Assembly: GCA_016282685.1 (NCBI GenBank)
Contig: JAEELM010000025.1
Coordinates: 62,001-126,000, forward strand
From: Elusimicrobiaceae bacterium
Lineage (GTDB): Bacteria; Elusimicrobiota; Elusimicrobia; Elusimicrobiales; Elusimicrobiaceae
Length of the DNA: 64,000 nucleotides
Direction of reading: 5' to 3'
This document shows, in pieces, positions 34,906-43,492 of this stretch. The position numbers and the translations under genes were made by a program. Positions within the stretch are counted from its first letter, which is position 1; every line of letters begins with the position of its first letter. The notes beneath the pieces were generated by a model. It was not told where the DNA came from and searched no databases. It saw nothing but the letters and a program-made list of their open reading frames with translations.

Positions 34906-35379
34906 CTACTTATATTCTAATTTTATCAATTTGTATTTCTTGGGGCCGCGTGGCAAAATGGCTTCAAAAGTTTCCCCTTCTTTTTTACCAAGAACACCGT
35001 TGGCCAAAGGCGATTTCACAGACAAAAGCCCTTTATCTGGGTTAGATTCCATAGATCCAACCAACGTGTAAGTAAATTCGATATCAGCATCTAAATCTTT
35101 AATCGTAACCGTCGCACCAATACGTGCCTCACTATGGTCCACTGTTAGATCATCTGTGATTTCAGCATTGCGCAATTTGGTCTCTAACTCTTGGATTCGA
35201 ATGAGTGTTTCCGCTTGCTTCTCTTTTGCTGCATGATATTCAGCATTCTCTTTCAGATCCCCTTGAGCGGCGGCCTCTCCGATTTCGTTGGATAAAGAAG
35301 CTTTCAAATCTTTTAAATTTTTTAATTCGTTCACAAGAGCTTCATATTTCTTGCGACTTACATAATATACTTCTGCCAT
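34906..35379 (-). CDS. greA: transcription elongation factor GreA
   Basis: 157 residues, the normal length. The N-terminal coiled coil carries the tip residues D41 and E44 in QGDLKENAEYHA, which reach into the RNA polymerase secondary channel to stimulate transcript cleavage. The C-terminal FKBP-like domain has GSMESNPDKG and SPLANGVLGKKEG. AAGGAG precedes the ATG. It is a single-gene unit divergent from the S1C protease. Confidence 0.96.
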   Translation of the reverse strand: MAEVYYVSRKKYEALVNELKNLKDLKASLSNEIGEAAAQGDLKENAEYHAAKEKQAETLIRIQELETKLRNAEITDDLTVDHSEARIGATVTIKDLDADIEFTYTLVGSMESNPDKGLLSVKSPLANGVLGKKEGETFEAILPRGPKKYKLIKLEYK

Positions 35380-35455
35380 ATTGAACTCCTTTTCAAGTTA
35401 CCCTTAAGTGTACTATTTTAGCGCATAGATTTCAATTCCCGCCCCTTTTTATTAT

Positions 35456-35464
35456 TGGTATAAT
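35456..35464 (+). promoter_or_regulatory. extended -10 promoter, leaderless type, for the S1C protease gene
   Basis: TGgTATAAT ends six bases before the ATG at 35471. There is no Shine-Dalgarno sequence. Confidence 0.72.
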
Positions 35465-35470
35465 ACAAGT

Positions 35471-36229
35471 ATGCGTATACTGCTATTGATTACAATCGGC
35501 TTAAATATTGTTTTCCCCTGTTGGGGGCAAAACGACCATGTACGCATTGCCAAACAAAATACCCCCGCCGTAGTGGCCATTAATGTTCTTAAAAAGGACG
35601 GCTCTACCTTTACGGGGACGGGATTCATTGTTACCCCAGACGGATTAATCGCCACCAATAAGCATGTTATACAAGATGCTCTTTTTATCAATATAACATT
35701 TAATACGGGAGTTGTATCGGGAGAAGCGCATCCGTTGTCTGTATCTTCCAATGTAGATTTAGCTTTATTAAAAATAGATGCCGTTTTTTTGCCCTATGTC
35801 ATATTGGGAGATTCTGATACTGTTCTTCCGGGGCAAACGATTACCGTTATAGGTAACCCGAGACGTCTGCAAAATACCATTTCTTCCGGCCTTATCAGCC
35901 AAGTTCGCCAAAAAGCCGACGGCACCCTTTGGCATCAAATCAGCGCTCCCATTTCACATAGTTCCAGCGGAAGCCCTGTATTTAATAGTGAGGGGAAAGT
36001 AATTTCCATTGCTTTTGCCAGTTATGTAGGAGAAGGAGACCAAAACCTCAATTTTTCTGTACCCGTTAATTATCTTAAACAATTGATAGAAAATGCGGGT
36101 TATTCGCTGCCAGAGAACTTCTCCTCTGCGACTTCAGCAGATAATTCTCCGCAGACAAATCTCATTTGGGCACATCTTAAAAAATCTTGGTCTATTTTAA
36201 TGAGGTTATTGCGAATAAAAAAATCTTGA
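35471..36229 (+). CDS. exported trypsin-like serine protease (DegP/HtrA-like, no PDZ)
   Basis: 252 residues. A short N-terminal hydrophobic signal (1-20) precedes a trypsin-like domain with a complete triad: H65 in ATNKHVI, D96 in SNVDLALLK and S166 in SSSGSPVF. It lacks the PDZ domains of DegP and is about the length of a bare S1C domain with a 30-residue basic tail. It probably degrades or processes envelope proteins. The gene after it encodes a large exported protein with no terminator between them, so that protein might be a substrate or partner (inference). Confidence 0.87.
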   Translation: MRILLLITIGLNIVFPCWGQNDHVRIAKQNTPAVVAINVLKKDGSTFTGTGFIVTPDGLIATNKHVIQDALFINITFNTGVVSGEAHPLSVSSNVDLALLKIDAVFLPYVILGDSDTVLPGQTITVIGNPRRLQNTISSGLISQVRQKADGTLWHQISAPISHSSSGSPVFNSEGKVISIAFASYVGEGDQNLNFSVPVNYLKQLIENAGYSLPENFSSATSADNSPQTNLIWAHLKKSWSILMRLLRIKKS

Positions 36230-36281
36230 AAATCAAAAAAGAAACAGGTACACTAAAAGGACGGAGAAAGTAGGAGTATTT

Positions 36282-38357
36282 ATGAAAAAAACAATTTTCA
36301 AAACGACTTTATTTATTGTCTGTATAGGTATCATTTTATTTTTGTTGTTACCTTTCTTAGAAACTTCCACTCCTTCCCAAGAAGGAATTAATGCAAAAGC
36401 GGAACCTCAAATATTTACTTCCAACCCCTTAACCGCTTTGTTACAGAAGTTATCTCCTTTTTTCCGCTTGCGAGCACACCAGGAAAAGAAAGCTACGCTC
36501 AATCCTCGCCAAATAGATGAAATGTTTGGCAAACCAAAAGACGGGGCATTGGCATCTGCTAAGCCATTGTCACAAAATGCTTCTGCAGGGAAAGAAGCCG
36601 ATGACTCTGTTCAAAAGACAGATGCGAACGCTCCTGTTTCCAATGGAAATGATAACACGGTCTCCTCCAACTCAAAAGGAAATGAGGATTGGGTACTTAT
36701 CCGACAAACCAATCCTACCGCCAGTAAACTTGGGATGCATGAAATCAATGTAAAAGACAACCCTTATGAATCCTATATCCGTCAGCAGAAGAATGCCGCC
36801 CATATACCGGACACCACTCCAACCGCTTTTACACTAAATACACCTGCCACGTCAACTCCTTCCCGTTTTCAGAAATTAATCGATCCTGTAAAACGTTTCT
36901 TCGGATTCGGAGATGCTCAACAATTGCAGGCAGCTTCTTTCGGAGCAACAAAATCTAGTGGTGAAGGTGCCGCCCAATTAGCTTCCGTCAAAGGACTTAA
37001 TAATGGATTAATACAGGCTGGATCATCTTCCATCCGCGGCCCTATCGACCCGTCTTTGCCTTCCTTCAATCCCACTATCTCTAGCAGCGAGGAAATTGCT
37101 CCCCATGATGTGATGCAAGATATGCGGGAAGTATACTATCGTCTTCACCCTGAATCTCTCATTGAGAGTGCGGTCCAAGCATTAGCCGACGCCAAATTCC
37201 CGGGGGAACTCAGCGAAAAACAACAAGAGGAGAAAGACCAATTCATCCATGAAAATGCATCTGCTCTTTGGGCCCAATTACAAGACTTTCAGAAAAAGAG
37301 GATGGACATTTATTATGATGACATGCCCCTCCATGAAAAATTCCAAGAAGCTTGCAAGAATGAATCACTGCCTCTGTCAAATAGCTGTGAATTTCCTCCT
37401 CTGCCTAGAAAAGAAAAGCCCGAATCCTCCGTTTCTCAGGAAGAATTAAAAGCCGTCCAACAAATAAATCAGGCAAAATTTGAAAGCATCACTCAATTGC
37501 CTCTCCCACAGGTCCCTTTAACCCCTGTGTTAAGCCGCGCTTCTTCCGCTATCCAAATTTCGCCTGACAGTGAGGAAAGCCGCACAAGTCCTTTCCTTCC
37601 AGAAGCCGTTAAAGTAAATCCTATTCAGAACGCTCGAAGAGAAATTCAAATTGTTAACGATCTTTACAATTGGATGTTTGATGAAGCCAATTGTGCGGAA
37701 GAAGGAAGCGAATGTTATTATGTGGCTAACAGTGCTCAACCGGACTCCACTCTAAAAGATGTTTTCCATATGATGACAAGCTCTTTCGTGGGCGATCCTA
37801 ACAACCTCTATCCAAAAGGAGAAGCTGCTTACATTCAACATCGTTTGGATAAATTAGGGGAAAATGCATCAGAAGAAGCTCGTAAGAAAGAAGAAGAAAA
37901 AGCAAGAAGTGATTACCAAAAATACGCTCCCCCCTATTTGATTTACAACAAAGAAAACATGCAACAACACTACCAACAATTGGGGCAGGTGGTACGCTCG
38001 GGTGTCCGCGCAGATAATACTTCCTTCTTCTTTATGATGAACGGCACCCAGGCTTCTTCTTTGTCCGATACGCTAAACGGCACCGGTTTTTTGTATGATA
38101 CCGACCCGATTTTACTCCAGGAAAAAAGCAAAACCCCCGCTGAGGTCAGTAATCACTTTGTGACAAGTTCCGCGGAATTAATGCGTGACTCTTGGAACGC
38201 CGCCGCCGAAGTAATTGCTCCTTTAGCTTCCGAAGCCACTAAAATTCGCATCGGTGACGCTATTACTGAATACAATAATTTGTTAGAAGACAATGGCAAT
38301 GATGCCCTGGGAGCCTTCTTTCAAATATTGCAAAAACAAAAAGGTGACCAAAAATAA
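36282..38357 (+). CDS. large membrane-anchored protein of unknown function
   Basis: 691 residues. One N-terminal hydrophobic helix (about 5-25) should anchor or export it. Residues 30-270 are Ser/Thr/Asn/Pro-rich and look disordered; 280-350 and 460-691 are more helical and probably folded. Cysteine pairs (near 364 and 375, and near 471 and 477) could form disulfides outside the cytoplasm. No family was recognised. It has an AGGAG site and lies 52 bases after the S1C protease gene. Codon use looks like that of the neighbours. Confidence 0.7.
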   Translation: MKKTIFKTTLFIVCIGIILFLLLPFLETSTPSQEGINAKAEPQIFTSNPLTALLQKLSPFFRLRAHQEKKATLNPRQIDEMFGKPKDGALASAKPLSQNASAGKEADDSVQKTDANAPVSNGNDNTVSSNSKGNEDWVLIRQTNPTASKLGMHEINVKDNPYESYIRQQKNAAHIPDTTPTAFTLNTPATSTPSRFQKLIDPVKRFFGFGDAQQLQAASFGATKSSGEGAAQLASVKGLNNGLIQAGSSSIRGPIDPSLPSFNPTISSSEEIAPHDVMQDMREVYYRLHPESLIESAVQALADAKFPGELSEKQQEEKDQFIHENASALWAQLQDFQKKRMDIYYDDMPLHEKFQEACKNESLPLSNSCEFPPLPRKEKPESSVSQEELKAVQQINQAKFESITQLPLPQVPLTPVLSRASSAIQISPDSEESRTSPFLPEAVKVNPIQNARREIQIVNDLYNWMFDEANCAEEGSECYYVANSAQPDSTLKDVFHMMTSSFVGDPNNLYPKGEAAYIQHRLDKLGENASEEARKKEEEKARSDYQKYAPPYLIYNKENMQQHYQQLGQVVRSGVRADNTSFFFMMNGTQASSLSDTLNGTGFLYDTDPILLQEKSKTPAEVSNHFVTSSAELMRDSWNAAAEVIAPLASEATKIRIGDAITEYNNLLEDNGNDALGAFFQILQKQKGDQK

Positions 38358-38388
38358 GTTTTAATTCAATTGTAAAATGGGTATAATG

Positions 38389-38424
38389 ATAGATGGGGAG
38401 TTGTGCTTTTCCCATCTATTTTTC
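38389..38424 (+). terminator. hairpin with T-run before the lipoprotein gene
   Basis: A 9-bp stem ATAGATGGG/CCCATCTAT with a 13-base loop is followed by a T-run. It starts 31 bases after the stop of the 691-residue protein. A TATAAT lies directly before it at 38382-38387, and AGGAG of the next gene directly after it, so partial readthrough or attenuation is possible. Confidence 0.75.
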
Positions 38425-38436
38425 TAGGAGTTTTGT

Positions 38437-38979
38437 ATGAAAAAATTTGCCTATCTATTAGGTTTCTTTTTATTAATAGCTGCTGCCTGTCAAACTACTC
38501 CCTACGAGAGGGAAGATCCACATCAAGAATATGAAAAATATATCAATTCTCATATTTTTGCCGCCTGCAATAATGATGGAAAAGCCTACGCCACCTATTC
38601 TTTGGCTTATTTAAACAAACGTCCTTCCGAACGAGACCCTTATTACAAGGTAACGTTCGTTGACGGACCTTGTAAAGGAAGTTCCCGTTGGACAAAAGAC
38701 GTGATTCTTAAAACGGAACCGGCCGAAGATGGTTTTTTGGAACTAGGGCAGGTGGTTTTGCGAAATTACGAAAATCCCGCTTCCCGGGATGATAAAAGCC
38801 AAACTTCCCGCTGGCACAAAGGGGTAGTCTCCAACATTTCACGCCAAAACAAAGGCATTGTCACGCTTACTTTCCCACGGGATAGCCAAGACTTTAACGC
38901 CGCACGGGAAAGTGTATATACACATAACGTGCGCTTTATTATCGAGCCGCGCGTAAAAGATGTTCGTACGTTTTTATAA
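38437..38979 (+). CDS. lipoprotein of unknown function
   Basis: 180 residues. The signal with lipobox IAAAC gives lipidated C18. The mature part contains two further Cys that could pair and a beta-rich C-terminal half (GVVSNISRQNKGIVTLTFP). No family was recognised. An AGGAG site precedes the ATG. Eight bases separate it from the beta-barrel gene, which suggests a joint envelope function. Confidence 0.7.
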   Translation: MKKFAYLLGFFLLIAAACQTTPYEREDPHQEYEKYINSHIFAACNNDGKAYATYSLAYLNKRPSERDPYYKVTFVDGPCKGSSRWTKDVILKTEPAEDGFLELGQVVLRNYENPASRDDKSQTSRWHKGVVSNISRQNKGIVTLTFPRDSQDFNAARESVYTHNVRFIIEPRVKDVRTFL

Positions 38980-38987
38980 GGGGAAAT

Positions 38988-39743
38988 ATGAAAAAAATAT
39001 ATATAGCTAAATGGATGTTTTTATTTTTGCTGGCCATTTGCCCGGCTGTTGCTACGGCCGCCAACGGAGACCCTGTCAAAGGGGATCCTATCAATTCGGA
39101 AACGTTAATTTTAGACGTTCCGACCTCCGAAACACTGGATCGTTATCAAGCTTCTTTTCTAACACGTGCCTACGACCATGGCACAGTCATGGAAACGATT
39201 GATTTTGGTATTTATCCGCGGATTAATCTGGGGGTTAGTGTGGCCGCTCACGAATTGTTGGGCTCCTCCGATTCGGTACGGATACTCAACCCGGATTTCC
39301 AGGCCAAATGGAAAGTGTATGATGGGAACCTCTATCTGCCGGCCATTTCTATCGGTTATGACGGACGCCGATATGGTTACGGGTATAATGAACAACGCCA
39401 TTATACACGTTCTAAAAAATACTTGGACAATCGCCGCGGCGGATACGTGTCTTTTTCGCGGGAAGTTTTCATTCCGGGATTACAAATGTCAGCCGGAGCT
39501 AATTTTTCCGATTTTGAATGGAAAGAATTTTACATGTTTACCGGGGTATATTATAAAATTGCGGGACAAGCTTCCCTCTTAGCTGAATGGGACAATATCC
39601 GCAATATCCGCGACTCACGCTTTAACGCAGGAGTACGCTTTTACCTGCATCCCTCTTTGGCTTTAGACGGGGCAGTACGTCGCATTGGCCGCGGAGATGA
39701 AAGCGAACGTATTTTGCAAATTCGTTATGTAACTAATTTCTAG
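38988..39743 (+). CDS. predicted outer membrane beta-barrel protein (YjbH-like)
   Basis: 251 residues. After a signal peptide (about 1-25, ending ATAA) the sequence alternates hydrophobic and polar residues in short strands with aromatic and glycine turns (GYDGRRYGYGYNE, SAGANFSDFEW, AGVRFYLHPSLALDG) and ends in F. This is the pattern of a small outer membrane barrel. Resemblance to YjbH/YbjH exopolysaccharide-related barrels is suggestive only. It is the second gene of the lipoprotein-barrel-HAMP-tolC unit. Confidence 0.65.
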   Translation: MKKIYIAKWMFLFLLAICPAVATAANGDPVKGDPINSETLILDVPTSETLDRYQASFLTRAYDHGTVMETIDFGIYPRINLGVSVAAHELLGSSDSVRILNPDFQAKWKVYDGNLYLPAISIGYDGRRYGYGYNEQRHYTRSKKYLDNRRGGYVSFSREVFIPGLQMSAGANFSDFEWKEFYMFTGVYYKIAGQASLLAEWDNIRNIRDSRFNAGVRFYLHPSLALDGAVRRIGRGDESERILQIRYVTNF

Positions 39744-39750
39744 AGGAATT

Positions 39751-40209
39751 ATGGAAAAAACTCCACAAAAATCTTTTCAAAGAAGAACTATTTTCATTAA
39801 GAAAAAGCTACAGATACGCTACATGTTGCTTATCTGCTTGAGTGTCTTGTGTGGATTAACTATCATGACAATGGAGCTTACTCTAACCTTCAACGAACTG
39901 TTTGACAGTTATCCTATTTTGATGCAACCGCTCTACGACGCTTTCCTGCCTATCTTGTCTAATTTCTTCTATAAAATTGCAATTTATATACTATTTGTAA
40001 TTTTAATTTCTGCCATTTTGTCACATAAAATGGCAGGGCCTATTTACCGTTTTGAACAAACGTGCAAAGCTATCGCTAAAGGAGATTTTTCACAACGTGT
40101 CCACTTGCGTAAAGGAGACCAATTTGTAGAATTACAAGAGGAATTCAATAAAATGATGGACCGGGTGGAAGCTGAATTAAAAGCAAAACAAGGGGAAACA
40201 ACCAAATGA
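39751..40209 (+). CDS. stand-alone HAMP domain membrane protein
   Basis: 152 residues. Two membrane helices (about 23-45 and 70-90) with a short periplasmic loop are followed by a HAMP domain (about 90-145) with HKMAGPIYRFE and the coiled second helix. No kinase, cyclase or chemotaxis output domain follows. HAMP-only proteins are known but not understood; it may pass a signal to a separate partner. It overlaps the tolC start by ATGA. Confidence 0.78.
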   Translation: MEKTPQKSFQRRTIFIKKKLQIRYMLLICLSVLCGLTIMTMELTLTFNELFDSYPILMQPLYDAFLPILSNFFYKIAIYILFVILISAILSHKMAGPIYRFEQTCKAIAKGDFSQRVHLRKGDQFVELQEEFNKMMDRVEAELKAKQGETTK

Positions 40210-41504
40210 AGAAATCGTTGTTACTTGTTCTGGGGATTCTGTGCCTAGCCTTGCCGTCACTGGCACAAAAAGAGTATGGATTAAAATTTTCCAGCTTGGT
40301 TAGTGATAACCTTACCTTGGAAAATGCAATTCGCTTAGGGCTGGAAAACAATTCGGATTTCCTTACTGCTCAACAAGAAATCATTATTGCCGAACAAAAG
40401 GTTAACGAGGCGAAATTCCGCTATCTTCCCCAGTTCGCTTTACAGGGAACAGCCACTTGGTTTGATCTGGATTATCCTATGGTTTTGTCTGATTCTGTAG
40501 CCAACCGATTTCTTCCCGGTAAAATGCTCAATGATGATAACCGTTTCTATGCCGTGGGAGTTACAGCGACCCAATATCTATATTCCGGAGGGCGCATCCA
40601 TGGTACACTCAAGGCAGCCCGGGCTAATTTGAAGCAAGTACAAACACGTTACGAAACTGTTAAAAATCAGGTTGTCTTAACCATCAAACAAGCTTTTGCA
40701 CAATTGTTGTATGCGCAAGAAAATGCTGCATTGACCGAAGATATTTATCAAAAAGCAATTTCGTGGAATAAAAACAATACAGACGTATGGACACAAATTC
40801 AAAACCGTTCTGCTTTGGCTCAATTAGAGAATGCTTCTTCTATTGCTAAAAACGAGTTAACAAAAGCGCGCTTGGCCATGTTGGTCAGTTTGAATAAAGA
40901 ATTAAACTCGCCGTTGTCTATATCGGGCACTTTTTCCCCCACCACCCTGGAAGGGGATTTGGCTCGTTACAACTTGTGGGCTACTGAATTTAGACCCGAA
41001 TTAAAATCGGCCATCTACGAGCTGGAACTGGATAATATCTCTATCGACTTGGCTCTCTCCAAACGTTATCCGGATATCATTTTGAATGCTTCTTATGAAA
41101 AATTGGGAACGCAAAATTTGGAAGATGTAAATAAACAAATTTCTTTGGCAGTCCGCTTACCTATCCCTTATAATTTTTCTGAACAAATCACTCAAAAACG
41201 GGCAGAGCAGAAAAAAAGCGAACTTAAACGCGCCTTAATGGAAGATAACATCCGTACGCAAGTGGCCCTGAGTTTTGAAAATATGACTTTTTGGCAACAG
41301 GAAGCACTCAACCGGCAGCAAACTTACCAAGATCTGACTTCTCTGTTCGAAAAAGCTTCTAAAAATGCTTCCAAATCTGGAACAGCCCCTCTTCAAGCGG
41401 CCCTGGCTTATTTACATGCCGCCCAGGATTATTTAGTAGCTGTAAAAGAAAATCATATCGCCAAAGCGCAATTAGAGTGGGCTATTGGCAAGGATATAGA
41501 ATGA
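40206..41504 (+). CDS. tolC: TolC family outer membrane protein
   Basis: 432 residues. A signal peptide ending SLAQ is followed by the paired helical-hairpin repeats of outer membrane efflux proteins (LTLENAIRLGLENNSDFLTAQQEI near 36-60; a second repeat after about 240). It should form a periplasm-spanning exit duct. No membrane-fusion or inner-membrane pump gene lies beside it, so the partner is elsewhere or unusual. It overlaps the patatin start by ATGA. Confidence 0.88.
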   Translation: MKKSLLLVLGILCLALPSLAQKEYGLKFSSLVSDNLTLENAIRLGLENNSDFLTAQQEIIIAEQKVNEAKFRYLPQFALQGTATWFDLDYPMVLSDSVANRFLPGKMLNDDNRFYAVGVTATQYLYSGGRIHGTLKAARANLKQVQTRYETVKNQVVLTIKQAFAQLLYAQENAALTEDIYQKAISWNKNNTDVWTQIQNRSALAQLENASSIAKNELTKARLAMLVSLNKELNSPLSISGTFSPTTLEGDLARYNLWATEFRPELKSAIYELELDNISIDLALSKRYPDIILNASYEKLGTQNLEDVNKQISLAVRLPIPYNFSEQITQKRAEQKKSELKRALMEDNIRTQVALSFENMTFWQQEALNRQQTYQDLTSLFEKASKNASKSGTAPLQAALAYLHAAQDYLVAVKENHIAKAQLEWAIGKDIE

Positions 41505-42460
41505 AAATTTTTCGTCACCTGCTTTGGGCAGCCTTCTTGCTGGGACAATGCTATTTGCCAAGCAATGCAGTTTCGGCCCAAACAGATGATGCTATCTTGC
41601 GTAATTTTTTGTGGGATCGCTTTGTTTCATTACCTAAAGAAGCACGCCCGAAGGTGGGATTGGCTCTGTCGGCGGGTGGTGTACGCGGATTTGCCCATGT
41701 GGGTGTATTGGAAGTATTAAATAATGCGGCTGTGCCTATCGATATGGTAGCCGGAACTTCAATGGGATCTGTTGTCGGCGGGTTATATGCAGCCGGGCTT
41801 CCCACTCAAAAATTGTGGGAAATCAGCGAGCATATCACACTAAAAAATATTACTCCTGACCTAAATGTAATGGGACTATTCCGTTTTTTGTTTTCTAAAA
41901 AATTGCCCACCTCTGCTAATTTGGCTGATTTCTTTCAAGAACAATTAGGGGATATCCAATTTGAACAGATGCCCATTCCTTTTTCTTGCTCGGCAATGGA
42001 TGTAAAAACCGGGGAGCGTGTATTATTTAACTCCGGCCCCTTAGCCATAGCCGTTCGGGCCAGTATGAATTTGCCCGGCGTATTTGAACCTGTTCAGTAC
42101 CGCCACCGAGCCTTGGTAGATGGAGCTGTTGTAGATTATTTACCTGTAGACACGGTGCGAAAAATGGGGGCTGATTACATTATTGCTTCTGTAACCCCGC
42201 CGGATTTTTATTCTAAAACCCCACAAACCGTAGCGGCCTACCTACTGCGTGTAGGGGATGTGCGCGGGGCTGCCATGATTGAGGAGGCTTCTCAAAAGGC
42301 CAACTTCGTTATTACCAACCGCGTATTAGATACGGGGACTTTGGAATTGACCCGTTTGCATCAAGCGGGAGAGGTCGGGGTAAAAGAAACAAATTCACAT
42401 TTAGGAGAATTGCAGGAAGATCTCTTGCTTTTTGCATTGCCTTATGTACTGGAAAAATAA
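41501..42460 (+). CDS. exported patatin-like phospholipase
   Basis: 319 residues from the ATG at 41501, which overlaps the tolC stop (ATGA); the in-frame region upstream is tolC sequence. A signal peptide (about 1-27, ending VSA) sends it to the periplasm. The patatin fold shows the oxyanion motif SAGGVRG, nucleophile S87 in GTSMG and partner D207 in VDGAVVDY. It should hydrolyse phospholipids or acyl esters in the envelope. Its place between tolC and a TPR lipoprotein suggests a shared envelope task. Confidence 0.88.
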   Translation: MKIFRHLLWAAFLLGQCYLPSNAVSAQTDDAILRNFLWDRFVSLPKEARPKVGLALSAGGVRGFAHVGVLEVLNNAAVPIDMVAGTSMGSVVGGLYAAGLPTQKLWEISEHITLKNITPDLNVMGLFRFLFSKKLPTSANLADFFQEQLGDIQFEQMPIPFSCSAMDVKTGERVLFNSGPLAIAVRASMNLPGVFEPVQYRHRALVDGAVVDYLPVDTVRKMGADYIIASVTPPDFYSKTPQTVAAYLLRVGDVRGAAMIEEASQKANFVITNRVLDTGTLELTRLHQAGEVGVKETNSHLGELQEDLLLFALPYVLEK

Positions 42461-43418
42461 ATTAATAACAGTGCTGGCTTTATCCTTCATTACCGGAGGC
42501 TGTTCTTCCTTTCAAAATGGTTTCCTGGGGTTTGCCCCTGTTGGTGACAAAAAGGCTTATCTGCAAGCGCGCGAAGCCTATAGCCAGGGAAATTATCAAC
42601 AAGCCATTGAAGCCTTGACCACGTACGTTTACAAAACCCACAATGTGCGACGACGAGAAGAAAGAGCCTATCGTTTAATCGGAAGCAGTTACGAAAAATT
42701 GGGGAATTTAGACAAAGCACTGGAAATCTATTTAGAAGCCCTGGAATTTCATCCACAAAACGTTCCCCTTCTCATTGCCGCTGCTGATTTGTATCAACGC
42801 ACGGAATTGTTGGATCGTTCCCAACAATTGTATGAAAGAGCATTGAAAGAAGATGGAAATAACTTACAAGCCCTTTCCGGCTTAGCCTACAACTACTATT
42901 TGACCGGCTTTGATTCAAAAGCACGGGAATTTTATGATCGTTTCTTTGCCGTTTCACCAAATGCTTCCCCCCTTCACAGAGCGCGCTACGCACAAACATT
43001 TTTACGTCAACGCAACTATGAAAATTCTTTCATTCATATTACCCAAGCCCTGACGGAAGATAACGAAAACGCTGCCTTTTGGTTAGTAAGTGCCCGCTCT
43101 TTGCACGGATTGGGAAAAACGCAGGAAGCATTGGAACACCTTGAAACAGCTTTGCTTCTTCTGCCAGAGAATCAAGAATTTTTAGCCACAAAAGCGTTAT
43201 GGTTATATGAAGACCAACAATATGAACAGGCTTATCAAACTGCCCAACAAATTTTAGATAGTATTCCCCAAAATCAATTAGCGCAGTTGGTACAAGCCCT
43301 TTGCTTGTATAAAAAGGGAAATAAAAAAACAGCAATCGATCGCTTGAAACAAACGGAACAATTGGCTCCTACCTCGTTCGTAGGAAAAGTTGCCCATGGA
43401 ATTGTTTCGCAATTATAA
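42444..43418 (+). CDS. TPR repeat lipoprotein
   Basis: 324 residues from the ATG at 42444. Lipobox ITGGC gives lipidated C20. The rest is a run of tetratricopeptide-like helix pairs (AYSQGNYQQAIEALTTYV, EKLGNLDKALEIYLEAL, ALSGLAYNYYLTGFDSKA and others), a protein-protein scaffold. It overlaps the patatin gene by 17 bases and is the last gene of the unit, which closes at a bidirectional terminator. The binding partner is unknown. Confidence 0.83.
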   Translation: MYWKNKLITVLALSFITGGCSSFQNGFLGFAPVGDKKAYLQAREAYSQGNYQQAIEALTTYVYKTHNVRRREERAYRLIGSSYEKLGNLDKALEIYLEALEFHPQNVPLLIAAADLYQRTELLDRSQQLYERALKEDGNNLQALSGLAYNYYLTGFDSKAREFYDRFFAVSPNASPLHRARYAQTFLRQRNYENSFIHITQALTEDNENAAFWLVSARSLHGLGKTQEALEHLETALLLLPENQEFLATKALWLYEDQQYEQAYQTAQQILDSIPQNQLAQLVQALCLYKKGNKKTAIDRLKQTEQLAPTSFVGKVAHGIVSQL

Positions 43419-43443
43419 TCTTAAGCGTTTTGATTTGTCACAA

Positions 43444-43477
43444 AAAACCGCCCCAACAGATTGTATAGGGCGGTTTT
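43444..43477. terminator. bidirectional intrinsic terminator
   Basis: A 10-bp stem AAAACCGCCC/GGGCGGTTTT with a 14-base loop lies between the TPR lipoprotein gene and the TldE-like gene. Confidence 0.9.
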
Positions 43478-43492
43478 AGTTTCATTTATTAA

